Shown one piece after another: positions 1 to 7,337 of a DNA stretch of 33,357 bases. Position numbers and translations under genes: made by a program. The stretch is from Rikenellaceae bacterium (lineage in GTDB: Bacteria > Bacteroidota > Bacteroidia > Bacteroidales > UBA932). Numbering within the stretch: position 1 is the stretch's first letter; each line of letters starts with the position of its first letter. The stretch lies in contig CAAGMI010000319.1 in assembly GCA_900771005.1 (NCBI GenBank), forward strand, positions 1 to 33,357, given 5' to 3'. The notes beneath the pieces were generated by a model, which saw only the letters and a program-made list of their open reading frames with translations, made no database searches and was not told the DNA's origin.

Positions 1-1364
1 TTCCCGATGCAGAATCGGCTGAAGATCAGGTCGGTGATTGACTGGAAGTCGATTTGGGAGGAGTCGCCGAAGATGCTGTTGAGTTCGCTGATAGCGGACC
101 TGAGGTCCTCGGCTACAAGATCGGTAGGAGTCTTGCCTGAGATGCCCGTCCGGACGTTTGAAAGGGCTTCCGCCGCTCTGGTGAGGGCATTGAAATGTCT
201 GAGGTTTGTGACCATCGTGTCCTCCTGGTTGAAGCGGCCGGTCTGGGATGCGGAAATGGCGGACTTCAGCTCTTCCACGCCTTCTCCGGTCCTGGCGCAG
301 ATGCCTGTCGTGCCGGCAATGGCAGGGGAGAGGTCTGTCTTGTTGGTGACGGGGATGAGGATCTGATGCTCTCCCAGTGAGCCCTTGATCTTTTCCACGG
401 GATCAATGCTCCGGTCCAAGTCTGCTGTGCTGTCGAGCAGATATATGATAACGTCTGCCTCCTTGATTTTATCCCAGGCACGTTTGATGCCTATCTTCTC
501 TATCGTGTCATCTGTGTCCCGCAGTCCGGCAGTGTCTATGAACCTGTACAGGATGCCTCCTATCGTCATCGTCTCTTCCACAGTGTCCCTGGTCGTTCCG
601 GGGATTTCGGAGACAATGGCTCTGTCTTCGCCGATGAGCCTGTTCAGAAGTGTGCTTTTACCGCTGTTGACGGCTCCGACTATAGCTACTGGGATGCCGT
701 TCCTGATGGCGTTGCCGTCTCTGAATGAGCCCGCGAGTCTGCCGATATGTTCCAGTGTCCTGTCGAGTATGTCATTGAGCCTGCTCCTGTCTGCGAATTC
801 GACTTCCTCTTCGCTGAAGTCAAGTTCCAGCTCCATGAGCGCCGTAAGTTCAAGAAGCTGGTCTCTGAGTGATCTGAGCTCGTTTGAGTATTCACCTTTC
901 AGCTGGTTCATTGCAATCCTGTGGGCTGCCTTTGAGCCTGCGCTGATCAGGTCTGCGACGGCTTCCGCCTGGGCGAGGTCCATCTTGCCGTTAAGGAAGG
1001 CTCTGCGTGTGAATTCTCCAGGTTCGGCCATGCGTGCCCCCGCTTTTACCAGAGCTTCCAGGATGCATTTCACTATGTAGGCCGAGGCGTGGCAGCTGAT
1101 TTCCACGGAATCTTCTCCCGTGTAGGAATGTGGTGCCCTGAAGACTGATACGAGCACGTCGTCAAGCTCCTCGATTCGACTTTTGTCTGTGTGGAACCTG
1201 CCGTATTTTATGGTATATCCGTTTGATGAGGACGCGTCCCCGTTCTTGAAGGATACCAGAGCATCGGTCAGGCGGAAAGTGTCGGGCCCGCTGACCCTGA
1301 TTACACTGATGGCCCCGGCACCGGATGTGGCGGGGGCGCAGATGGTATCTTCAAGGCGGATCAT
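1..1364 (-). CDS. mnmE: tRNA uridine-5-carboxymethylaminomethyl modification GTPase MnmE (3' end cut by one base plus stop)
   Basis: Translating the complement from the ATG at 1364-1362 gives an uninterrupted protein of 454 full codons that ends in the MnmE C-terminal motif FCIG(K); the final Lys codon is cut after two bases at the window edge. With MnmG this GTPase modifies the wobble uridine of certain tRNAs. Visible motifs are the N-terminal folate-binding-type domain (about residues 1-120), a G1 loop GAVNSGKS at about 230-237, the K-loop IPGTTRDT, the G3 motif DTAG and the G4 motif NKTD. The catalytic Cys of FCIGK is present. The G1 loop has Val where most MnmE have Pro. The start overlaps the upp stop codon as TAATG, so the two genes are probably translationally coupled in one operon. 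Family identity is secure. Confidence 0.96.
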   Translation of the reverse strand, partial: MIRLEDTICAPATSGAGAISVIRVSGPDTFRLTDALVSFKNGDASSSNGYTIKYGRFHTDKSRIEELDDVLVSVFRAPHSYTGEDSVEISCHASAYIVKCILEALVKAGARMAEPGEFTRRAFLNGKMDLAQAEAVADLISAGSKAAHRIAMNQLKGEYSNELRSLRDQLLELTALMELELDFSEEEVEFADRSRLNDILDRTLEHIGRLAGSFRDGNAIRNGIPVAIVGAVNSGKSTLLNRLIGEDRAIVSEIPGTTRDTVEETMTIGGILYRFIDTAGLRDTDDTIEKIGIKRAWDKIKEADVIIYLLDSTADLDRSIDPVEKIKGSLGEHQILIPVTNKTDLSPAIAGTTGICARTGEGVEELKSAISASQTGRFNQEDTMVTNLRHFNALTRAAEALSNVRTGISGKTPTDLVAEDLRSAISELNSIFGDSSQIDFQSITDLIFSRFCIG

Positions 1365-1993
1365 TACTTGGTGCCGAAGATTCTGTCTCCTGCATCGCCG
1401 AGCCCCGGAACGATGTATGCGTTCTCATTGAGGCACTGGTCAAGGGCTGCGGTGTAGATCTTTACGTCCGGATGAGTCTCCTGAACTTTCTTCACTCCTT
1501 CCGGAGCTGCTACGAGGCACATTAGCCTGATATGCTTGCATCCGTGCTCCTTGAGAAGGGTGATGGCGTCACACGCGCTGCCGCCTGTGGCGAGCATCGG
1601 GTCGGTGACCAGCACGAACCTCTGGTCTACGTCTTTCGGAAGTTTGCAGTAGTATGGAACAGGCTTGTGCGTTTTCTCGTCACGGTACAGTCCGATATGG
1701 CCCACCTTGGCTCCCGGGATGAGTTCCATGATGCCGTCCACCAGACCGAGACCGGCCCTGAGGATCGGAACCACGGTCATCTTCTTGTCGGCAATCCTCT
1801 GTGCAGTTGTCTTGCAGATAGGAGTCTCAATTTCGTAATTCTCCAGAGGAAGGTCCTTTGTGGCCTCGTAACCCATCAGAAGGGCTATTTCCTTCAGAAG
1901 GCGTCTGAAATCCTGGGTGGATGTTTCTTTCTGCCTCATGATGCCGAGTTTGTGCTGAACGAGCGGGTGATTGACGATGAAAAGTTGTGCCAT
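1364..1993 (-). CDS. upp: Uracil phosphoribosyltransferase
   Basis: This 209-residue protein is full length for Upp, which joins uracil to PRPP to give UMP in pyrimidine salvage in the cytoplasm. The PRPP-binding loop is seen as VTDPMLATGGSA and the uracil-binding C-terminal motif as YIVPGLGDAGDR, close to the end as expected. It is the first gene of a two-gene minus-strand operon with mnmE: its TAA stop shares one base with the mnmE ATG. A Bacteroidota-type -7 element (TACTTTTG) lies about 27 bases upstream of the ATG, so the transcript leader is short. The divergent lpd gene starts less than 80 bases away. Confidence 0.97.
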   Translation of the reverse strand: MAQLFIVNHPLVQHKLGIMRQKETSTQDFRRLLKEIALLMGYEATKDLPLENYEIETPICKTTAQRIADKKMTVVPILRAGLGLVDGIMELIPGAKVGHIGLYRDEKTHKPVPYYCKLPKDVDQRFVLVTDPMLATGGSACDAITLLKEHGCKHIRLMCLVAAPEGVKKVQETHPDVKIYTAALDQCLNENAYIVPGLGDAGDRIFGTK

Positions 1994-2019
1994 GTGAAAG
2001 TTCTTTATGTAAAACGTTA

Positions 2020-2027
2020 CAAAAGTA
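2020..2027 (-). promoter_or_regulatory. -7 promoter element (TACTTTTG) for upp-mnmE
   Basis: Read on the minus strand, the spacer between upp and lpd contains TACTTTTG, an exact match to the Bacteroidota -7 consensus TAnnTTTG. It is about 27 bases upstream of the upp start. I could not find a convincing -33 TTTG at the usual spacing. The coordinate could be off by one base. Confidence 0.5.
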
Positions 2028-2070
2028 ATTAATTTATCCTAAATTAGACGATACAAAAAAGCTATTGTTT

Positions 2071-3426
2071 ATGTACGATCTTGCTGTTATCGGGGGAGGC
2101 CCCGGGGGATATGTGGCTGCGGAAAAGGCGGGCGCGAAGGGATTGTCCGTGGTGCTTTTTGAGAAGAATGAGCTTGGGGGAGTGTGTCTCAATGAAGGAT
2201 GCATACCTACCAAGACACTCCTCTACAGCGCAAAGGTATATGACTATGCGCGTCACGGAGAAAAGTACGGAGTGAACGTTACAGTCCCCGCAATCGATTT
2301 CGTGGAGGTGATGGCCCGCAAGAAGAAAGTGGTTAAAAAGCTTGTCGGAGGGGTCAAGCTCAAGATGAAGAACGCCGGAGTGGAAGTGGTGCGGGGAGAG
2401 GTTGAAATAAACGGGCGTCAGGACGGCGTTATTTCCCTATCCTGCGACGGCAACCGTTTCGAAGCGAAGAACCTGCTTGTATGTACAGGCTCGGAAGCCA
2501 GCGTACCTCCTATTCCCGGACTTGATCTGAGTGATGGTATAGTTCTTACAAACAGGGAGATATTGTCTTTGGAATCCCGGCCGGAAAGTCTTGTGATAAT
2601 CGGTGGAGGCGTGATAGGGATGGAATTCGCCAGCTTTTTCAACAGTATCGGAACCTCTGTCACCGTCATAGAGATGCTGCCGAAGATCCTCGGGCCTCTT
2701 GATGAGGAGATCAGCCTTATGGTTCGGGACGTATATGCAAAGAGAGGCGTGGACTTCAAACTTAACTGCAAAGTCACTTCCATAGACGGAAACTCGGTCA
2801 ATTTCACGGATGCTGACGGTAATGCCTGCAGCGTCAGCGGAGAGAAAATATTGCTGAGCGTGGGCAGACGGGCCAACATCAAAGGCTTCGGGCTTGAGAA
2901 TCTCGGAGTGGAGACTGACCGCGGCATCAAGGTTGACGGCAGAATGCGCACAAATGTCCCGGGTGTATATGCGGCCGGGGATGTCACGGGATTCAGCCAG
3001 TTGGCCCACACGGCCAGCAGGGAGGCGGAGGTGGCTGTGAATGATATTTGCGGCATATCAGACGTGATGACATACGATGCGATACCTTCAGTCGTCTATA
3101 CCAATCCTGAAGTTGCCTGCGTTGGACTTACTGAGTCCGAAGCCAATGCAAAGGGCCTGTCTGTGAAGGTTGCCAAACTTCCGATGGCTTATTCCGGCAG
3201 GTTCGTGGCTGAGAACGAGGGCTTTTTCGGTCTTTGCAAGCTGGTGGTCAATGATGCCGACGGCAAGGTCCTGGGTGCCCAGATGGTGGGCAATCCTTGT
3301 TCGGAGATCATCCAGGGAATATGTGTGGCCATCCAGGCCGGAATGGACGTGGAAAGCCTGAAGCGGACGGTGTTCCCGCATCCTACCGTATCTGAGATAA
3401 TAAAGGAGACTATTTCGGCTCTCTGA
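2071..3426 (+). CDS. lpd: Dihydrolipoyl dehydrogenase (E3 component)
   Basis: The protein is a flavoprotein disulfide reductase that reoxidises dihydrolipoyl groups of 2-oxoacid dehydrogenase or glycine-cleavage complexes with NAD+. From the ATG at 2071 it has 451 residues, normal for E3. It shows the FAD-binding GGGPGG near the N-terminus, the redox-active pair C39/C44 in GGVCLNEGCIPTK, a second dinucleotide motif GGGVIGMEFA, the FAD motif AAGDV, and the C-terminal catalytic His437/Glu442 pair in FPHPTVSE. A TTG six bases upstream is in frame, but the ATG fits the family start. No E1 or E2 gene is adjacent; instead the gene converges on lplA, which lipoylates E3's partner proteins. The two coding regions overlap by 17 bases at their 3' ends. 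Confidence 0.96.
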   Translation: MYDLAVIGGGPGGYVAAEKAGAKGLSVVLFEKNELGGVCLNEGCIPTKTLLYSAKVYDYARHGEKYGVNVTVPAIDFVEVMARKKKVVKKLVGGVKLKMKNAGVEVVRGEVEINGRQDGVISLSCDGNRFEAKNLLVCTGSEASVPPIPGLDLSDGIVLTNREILSLESRPESLVIIGGGVIGMEFASFFNSIGTSVTVIEMLPKILGPLDEEISLMVRDVYAKRGVDFKLNCKVTSIDGNSVNFTDADGNACSVSGEKILLSVGRRANIKGFGLENLGVETDRGIKVDGRMRTNVPGVYAAGDVTGFSQLAHTASREAEVAVNDICGISDVMTYDAIPSVVYTNPEVACVGLTESEANAKGLSVKVAKLPMAYSGRFVAENEGFFGLCKLVVNDADGKVLGAQMVGNPCSEIIQGICVAIQAGMDVESLKRTVFPHPTVSEIIKETISAL

Positions 3427-4108
3427 AAAGCCAGTCCGGATTGGAGAATTTGGAATCAGACAGCTCCCGTACCTGCGAGAGCTGTTTTTCTGTAAGTTCG
3501 ATCAGCCTGCCTCCGTCGGACAGAATCCCGTGCAGAGCCGCCTTGACCTCGTCGATGTCATTGAACTGAGGCAGCATTTCCTTCAGGTTGGTGACCCTGC
3601 TTCTCACTGAGGAAACCCCCTTCTTCACCAGTTTGCTTTCAGGCGTCGAAAGGGCTTCGGTAAGCACGTCAATATCCACGTCATACATAAGCGTACCGTG
3701 GATGAGAACCCTGTCCTGCCATATGCTCTTTGCATATCCGGATACTTTCCTGCCGTCTACGAATATGTCGTTGCGCCCGGTCAGTTCGGCCTTTACGCCC
3801 AACCTGCACAATGCACCGGCGAAAATGTCCGGACCGATGTCGCGGCCTATTATCGAGTAGTTGAGATTCTGCAGGTCGTGATAGACAGCGCCCCCACCGG
3901 TCACCCTGCGCGCCAGGGTGATGCCGTGCCGCTCGAGGTATTCAAGATTCACTTCCTGCTCCGCGTTCTGGTTGAGCCCGATGATGACTGACGGCCTGTT
4001 CTTCCAAAGGTAGAAAACAGGCAGACCGGTGTCCAGATTGTGAAGACACCATTCGTCGAAGGCCATGTTGAAATGCGGGTCGGTGGACTCGTTTAAGAGA
4101 TAATTCAT
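3410..4108 (-). CDS. lplA: Lipoate-protein ligase A-type protein (short form)
   Basis: This 232-residue protein matches the catalytic domain of lipoate-protein ligases, which activate lipoate with ATP and attach it to Lys of E2 or GcvH proteins. The lipoate-binding loop RRVTGGGAVYHD is at 67-78 and the catalytic Lys is K127 in SGYAKSIW. It is shorter than the E. coli enzyme of about 340 residues, so the C-terminal accessory domain is largely absent, as in many Bacteroidota members. Its ATG overlaps the stop of the upstream kinase gene as TAATG, so it is the last gene of a rho - kinase - lplA operon. Its 3' end overlaps lpd by 17 bases. Lipoate ligase rather than octanoyltransferase is favoured by the motifs but not proven. 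Confidence 0.88.
   Translation of the reverse strand: MNYLLNESTDPHFNMAFDEWCLHNLDTGLPVFYLWKNRPSVIIGLNQNAEQEVNLEYLERHGITLARRVTGGGAVYHDLQNLNYSIIGRDIGPDIFAGALCRLGVKAELTGRNDIFVDGRKVSGYAKSIWQDRVLIHGTLMYDVDIDVLTEALSTPESKLVKKGVSSVRSRVTNLKEMLPQFNDIDEVKAALHGILSDGGRLIELTEKQLSQVRELSDSKFSNPDWLFREPK
3460..3489 (+). terminator. Intrinsic terminator of lpd, inside the lplA coding region
   Basis: ACAGCTC (3460-3466) and GAGCTGT (3479-3485) form a perfect 7-bp stem followed at once by a T run (3485-3489) on the plus strand. It lies 34 bases after the lpd stop and within the last codons of the convergent lplA gene, so it would end lpd transcripts. Confidence 0.6.
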
Positions 4109-5601
4109 TACAGGGTGCTTCCTCCGATAAATCCTCTAAGGAGTGAAGTTGCAGGTATTTCCTTGTCTGAAACAGGGGAGAAATGGTGAAGGAACTTCAG
4201 GAGCCTTATCGATTCCTTGCGCTCGTTACTGTCTTCCGGCACCATCGCAAGTATCTTTTCTGCGCTCCTTTTCAGGACGGCGAATTCAACCAGATATGCC
4301 GAATTGAACAGGATGTCTGCGCTTTCCTGATAAGGATATATCCATTTGACCTCCGCGCGACGGACGTTCGGCCAGTTCTTGATGGTTTCCTGGGCGCTGA
4401 AGGCTCCTTTGAGGTAATCCCTTACTATTCGTCTCAGCAGCCTGTTGTCGCTCGTAGGGACGCAATTGTGGTCATCCAGCGAAATGGATGTTATCGTGTT
4501 GATGAAAATCTTGAACTGATATGACGCGTCAACGTGCGGGATGAGTTCCGGATTGAGGGCGTGAATCCCTTCTATCAGAAGGACGGATCCCGGTTCAAGG
4601 CTCAATTTCTTGCCGTTGAACTCCCTCAAACCTGTTACGAAATTGTACTCAGGCACTTCTACTGTCTCTCCCTTAAGGAGTTTGAGAACATCTGACTCGA
4701 GGTATTTGTGGTCAACCGTCTCAAAATTGTCGAAATCAAAACTGCCGTCCGGAAGTTTCGGAGTATCAAGCCTGTTGACGAAGTAATCGTCAGTGGAGAA
4801 TGAGATCGGATGTATTCCGCAGGCCTTCAACTGGATGCTGAGCCTTTTGCTGAAAGTGGTCTTGCCGCTGCTGGTAGGACCGGTTATCAGGACTATCTTC
4901 AGATTGTTCTCTTCATATCTGCGCTCAATCTCCTCCGCAATCTGCACTATCTTTTTTTCCTGCAGGGCCTCCGCCACCTGTATCAGGTCACTGGCTTCGC
5001 CCCTCTTGCAGGCACAGTTGACGTCACCTACTGTCTCCAGACCCATTATCTTGTTCCAGCGGCTGTTCTCTATGAAGACGTCGAAAGTCTTCGGCTGTTC
5101 GAAGAACGGAGCCAGGACTTCCGGGTTGTGCCTGTCCGGAATCCTGAGCAGCATTCCACCCTTGTACAGTTCCAGCTTGTACAGGAATATCCCTCCCGTC
5201 GAAGGGAGGAGAGTGTCATAATAATAGTCCGGCGTGCCGTCGAGGGTATGGTAGACGATAGTCTTGTCGCTGCTCGTGGCGAGCAGTTTGACCTTGTCCG
5301 TGTAGCCTATGTTCTTGAATATTGCGATTACCTCTTCTATCGGGGCTTCGTGTGCGGTGAAAGGAAGGTCGGACTTGATGAGTTCGTCCATCCGTGCGCT
5401 GATCCTTGTGATGTCCTCTTCCGTTGTCACGCCTCCGTCGGGCTTTGTCAGATGACAGTAGTAACCTTTGGAGATAGGCCTGCGCATCGTTATCCTGCAA
5501 TCAGGGAAAATGTCGCGTGCTGCCTTGCCAAGCAGGAAACACAGGGATCTGCAGTAGGTGTTTCTGCCGGTGTACGTGCGGTAATCGTTATAGGCTTCCA
5601 T
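4108..5601 (-). CDS. Nucleoside (uridine) kinase with ThrRS-like N-terminal domain, TGS domain missing
   Basis: The C-terminal half is a phosphoribulokinase/uridine kinase fold: P-loop GPTSSGKT at about 241-248 and the substrate-loop DDYF at 271-274. Residues 1-200 resemble the editing-domain-like (SAD) part that precedes the kinase in Bacteroidota proteins annotated as nucleoside kinase. Relatives usually have an additional N-terminal TGS domain and about 550 residues. Here the protein starts at residue 1 directly in the RSLCFLLGKA region, and the in-frame stop of rho sits four codons upstream of the ATG, so no longer start is possible. It presumably phosphorylates uridine/cytidine or a related nucleoside. 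It lies nine bases after rho and overlaps lplA by one base. The kinase fold is secure; the exact substrate is inferred. Confidence 0.82.
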   Translation of the reverse strand: MEAYNDYRTYTGRNTYCRSLCFLLGKAARDIFPDCRITMRRPISKGYYCHLTKPDGGVTTEEDITRISARMDELIKSDLPFTAHEAPIEEVIAIFKNIGYTDKVKLLATSSDKTIVYHTLDGTPDYYYDTLLPSTGGIFLYKLELYKGGMLLRIPDRHNPEVLAPFFEQPKTFDVFIENSRWNKIMGLETVGDVNCACKRGEASDLIQVAEALQEKKIVQIAEEIERRYEENNLKIVLITGPTSSGKTTFSKRLSIQLKACGIHPISFSTDDYFVNRLDTPKLPDGSFDFDNFETVDHKYLESDVLKLLKGETVEVPEYNFVTGLREFNGKKLSLEPGSVLLIEGIHALNPELIPHVDASYQFKIFINTITSISLDDHNCVPTSDNRLLRRIVRDYLKGAFSAQETIKNWPNVRRAEVKWIYPYQESADILFNSAYLVEFAVLKRSAEKILAMVPEDSNERKESIRLLKFLHHFSPVSDKEIPATSLLRGFIGGSTL

Positions 5602-5610
5602 TACAGTATG

Positions 5611-7266
5611 TTAGAATGTGTCGTAATACTTGGCTTCGCGTGGGCTCACCTTGTTCATGTTGTCGAGAAGATCCTGGTTGGTCTTGTACTCATCCATGAG
5701 CTGCAGCATGAAATTCATGGCTTCCGTAGGATTCATGTCGGCAAGAAGCTTGCGGAGTATCCAGATTCTCTGTCCGGCGGACTTTTCGTACAGAAGGTCA
5801 TCCCTTCTTGTGCCGGAAAGAACTACGTTGACTGCAGGGAATATCCTCCTGTTGGCAAGCGTGCGGTCAAGCTGGAGCTCCATGTTGCCGGTTCCCTTGA
5901 ACTCTTCGAAAATGACATCATCCATCTTCGAGCCTGTTTCTGTAAGAGCTGTGGCAAGAATCGTCAGGGATCCGCCGCCCTCTATGTTTCTGGCAGCGCC
6001 GAAGAATCTCTTCGGTTTCTGAAGCGCGTTTGCATCCACACCTCCGGTAAGAACCTTTCCGGATGCCGGCTGTACTGTGTTGTATGCACGGGCGAGTCTG
6101 GTGATTGAATCAAGGAGAATAACTACGTCGTGACCGCATTCAACAAGTCTGCGTGCCTTTTCAAGCACCATGTTGGCAACTTTGACGTGCCTTTCGGCAG
6201 GTTCGTCGAAAGTCGATGCTACGACTTCGGCGCGTACGCTGCGCTGCATATCGGTAACCTCTTCAGGGCGCTCGTCTATAAGGAGTACTATTTCGTATAC
6301 TTCCGGATGGTTGTCCGAGATGGCGTTGGCTATGCTTTTCAGGAGCATGGTCTTACCGGTCTTCGGCTGGGCCACGATAAGTCCTCTCTGCCCTTTTCCG
6401 ATAGGGGAGAACATGTCAACTATACGGCAGGACGGATCGTTTTCGTGTCCGTGGCCGAGAAGGTTGAATTTCTCGTCAGGGAAAAGAGGGGTCAGAAAGT
6501 CGAACGGTACGCGGTCACGGATAAACTCAGGCGTGCGGCCGTTCACGTATTTGATTTTCACCAGAGGGAAGTACTTGTCACCTTCTCTCGGCGGCCTGAT
6601 CTCTCCGGTGACCGTATCTCCGGACTTCAGTGCATTTGTCTTGATCTGGTTCTGCGATACATATATATCGTCCGGGGAGTTCAGATAATTATAGTCTGAA
6701 CTGCGGAGGAAACCGTATCCGTCAGGCATTATCTCAAGAACGCCAGTGGCCTCCACGGTGCCTTCGTATTCAGGGGCTTTCTGCTTGGCAGGCTGTTGCT
6801 GCTGCTGAGCCTGAGGCTGAGTCTGCTGTTGAGCCTGCTGCTGAGGACGCTGCTGGTCAGTAACCTGCTTTGCTTCCTGCTGCTGCGCCTTGACAGGTTT
6901 CTGCTGCCTCTGTCTCTTCTGACGCTGCTTCTCCTGATGCTGTTGCTGTGCCTGGACCTGAGGCGTTTCTGCTGGTTTCTCAACAGGTTTCTCAATAGGT
7001 TTTTCGACAGGTTTCTCGACTGGGGCCGCTTCAGCCTTCGGAGCGCTCTCCTTCTTCGGGGTATTTTCCTTCTTAGGACGGCCTCTCTTAGGCTTCTCCG
7101 GAGCAGCGCTCACCTTGGTGGATGCCTCTATGGCTTCCGCATCGATGATAGCGTAGGCAAGGTTCTCTTCGTCAAGCTTTTTAACGTTTTTGATAGAATG
7201 CTGTTTTGCAATTGTTTCGAGCTGCTCTCTACTCATCTGACTGAGCTCGAATAAGCTGTGTGGCAT
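5611..7266 (-). CDS. rho: Transcription termination factor Rho with long Q/P/K-rich insertion
   Basis: This is the hexameric RNA-dependent ATPase that ends untranslated transcripts. The 551-residue protein has a SAP-like Rho N-terminal segment (about 7-45), a low-complexity insertion rich in Lys, Pro, Glu and Gln (about 52-165), the cold-shock-type RNA-binding domain (GVLEIMPDGYGFLRS, from about 175) and the RecA-type motor with Walker A QPKTGKT at about 300-306 and Walker B VVILLDS. The insertion contains four tandem 12-base DNA repeats and a tract dominated by Gln codons. Such insertions are known in Bacteroidota Rho and make the protein about 130 residues longer than E. coli Rho. It is the first gene of the operon with the kinase and lplA and has its own -7 element upstream. 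Confidence 0.96.
   Translation of the reverse strand: MPHSLFELSQMSREQLETIAKQHSIKNVKKLDEENLAYAIIDAEAIEASTKVSAAPEKPKRGRPKKENTPKKESAPKAEAAPVEKPVEKPIEKPVEKPAETPQVQAQQQHQEKQRQKRQRQQKPVKAQQQEAKQVTDQQRPQQQAQQQTQPQAQQQQQPAKQKAPEYEGTVEATGVLEIMPDGYGFLRSSDYNYLNSPDDIYVSQNQIKTNALKSGDTVTGEIRPPREGDKYFPLVKIKYVNGRTPEFIRDRVPFDFLTPLFPDEKFNLLGHGHENDPSCRIVDMFSPIGKGQRGLIVAQPKTGKTMLLKSIANAISDNHPEVYEIVLLIDERPEEVTDMQRSVRAEVVASTFDEPAERHVKVANMVLEKARRLVECGHDVVILLDSITRLARAYNTVQPASGKVLTGGVDANALQKPKRFFGAARNIEGGGSLTILATALTETGSKMDDVIFEEFKGTGNMELQLDRTLANRRIFPAVNVVLSGTRRDDLLYEKSAGQRIWILRKLLADMNPTEAMNFMLQLMDEYKTNQDLLDNMNKVSPREAKYYDTF
6974..7021 (-). repeat. Four tandem 12-bp repeats in rho (EKPV/EKPI repeat)
   Basis: Four 12-base units of the form GGTTTCTCRACA (plus-strand sense) lie head to tail, with one to three differences between copies. 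They encode a VEKPVEKPIEKPVEKP-type run in the Rho insertion. The unit is a multiple of three, so copy changes would keep the reading frame. Confidence 0.85.
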
Positions 7267-7318
7267 ATATTTGAAAGATTTAATGTGGGGATAGAAGAAT
7301 CCTCCACGATTGTCTTCG

Positions 7319-7326
7319 CAAATATA
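7319..7326 (-). promoter_or_regulatory. -7 promoter element (TATATTTG) for the rho operon
   Basis: On the minus strand TATATTTG matches TAnnTTTG exactly. It sits between the lptD stop codon (7338) and the rho ATG (7266), giving a predicted leader of roughly 45 bases. No clear terminator hairpin separates lptD from rho, so read-through from lptD is also possible. Confidence 0.5.
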
Positions 7327-7337
7327 TGATTATTTTT

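Noticed and set aside
385..1080. Long plus-strand open frame of 231 codons at the left end
   Set aside because: It lies antisense to mnmE, which is intact with all GTPase motifs; the translation is Ser/Leu-rich shadow sequence.
4810..6108. Plus-strand open frame of 432 codons
   Set aside because: It runs antisense across the kinase-rho junction, both of which are clear genes, and shows no family motif.
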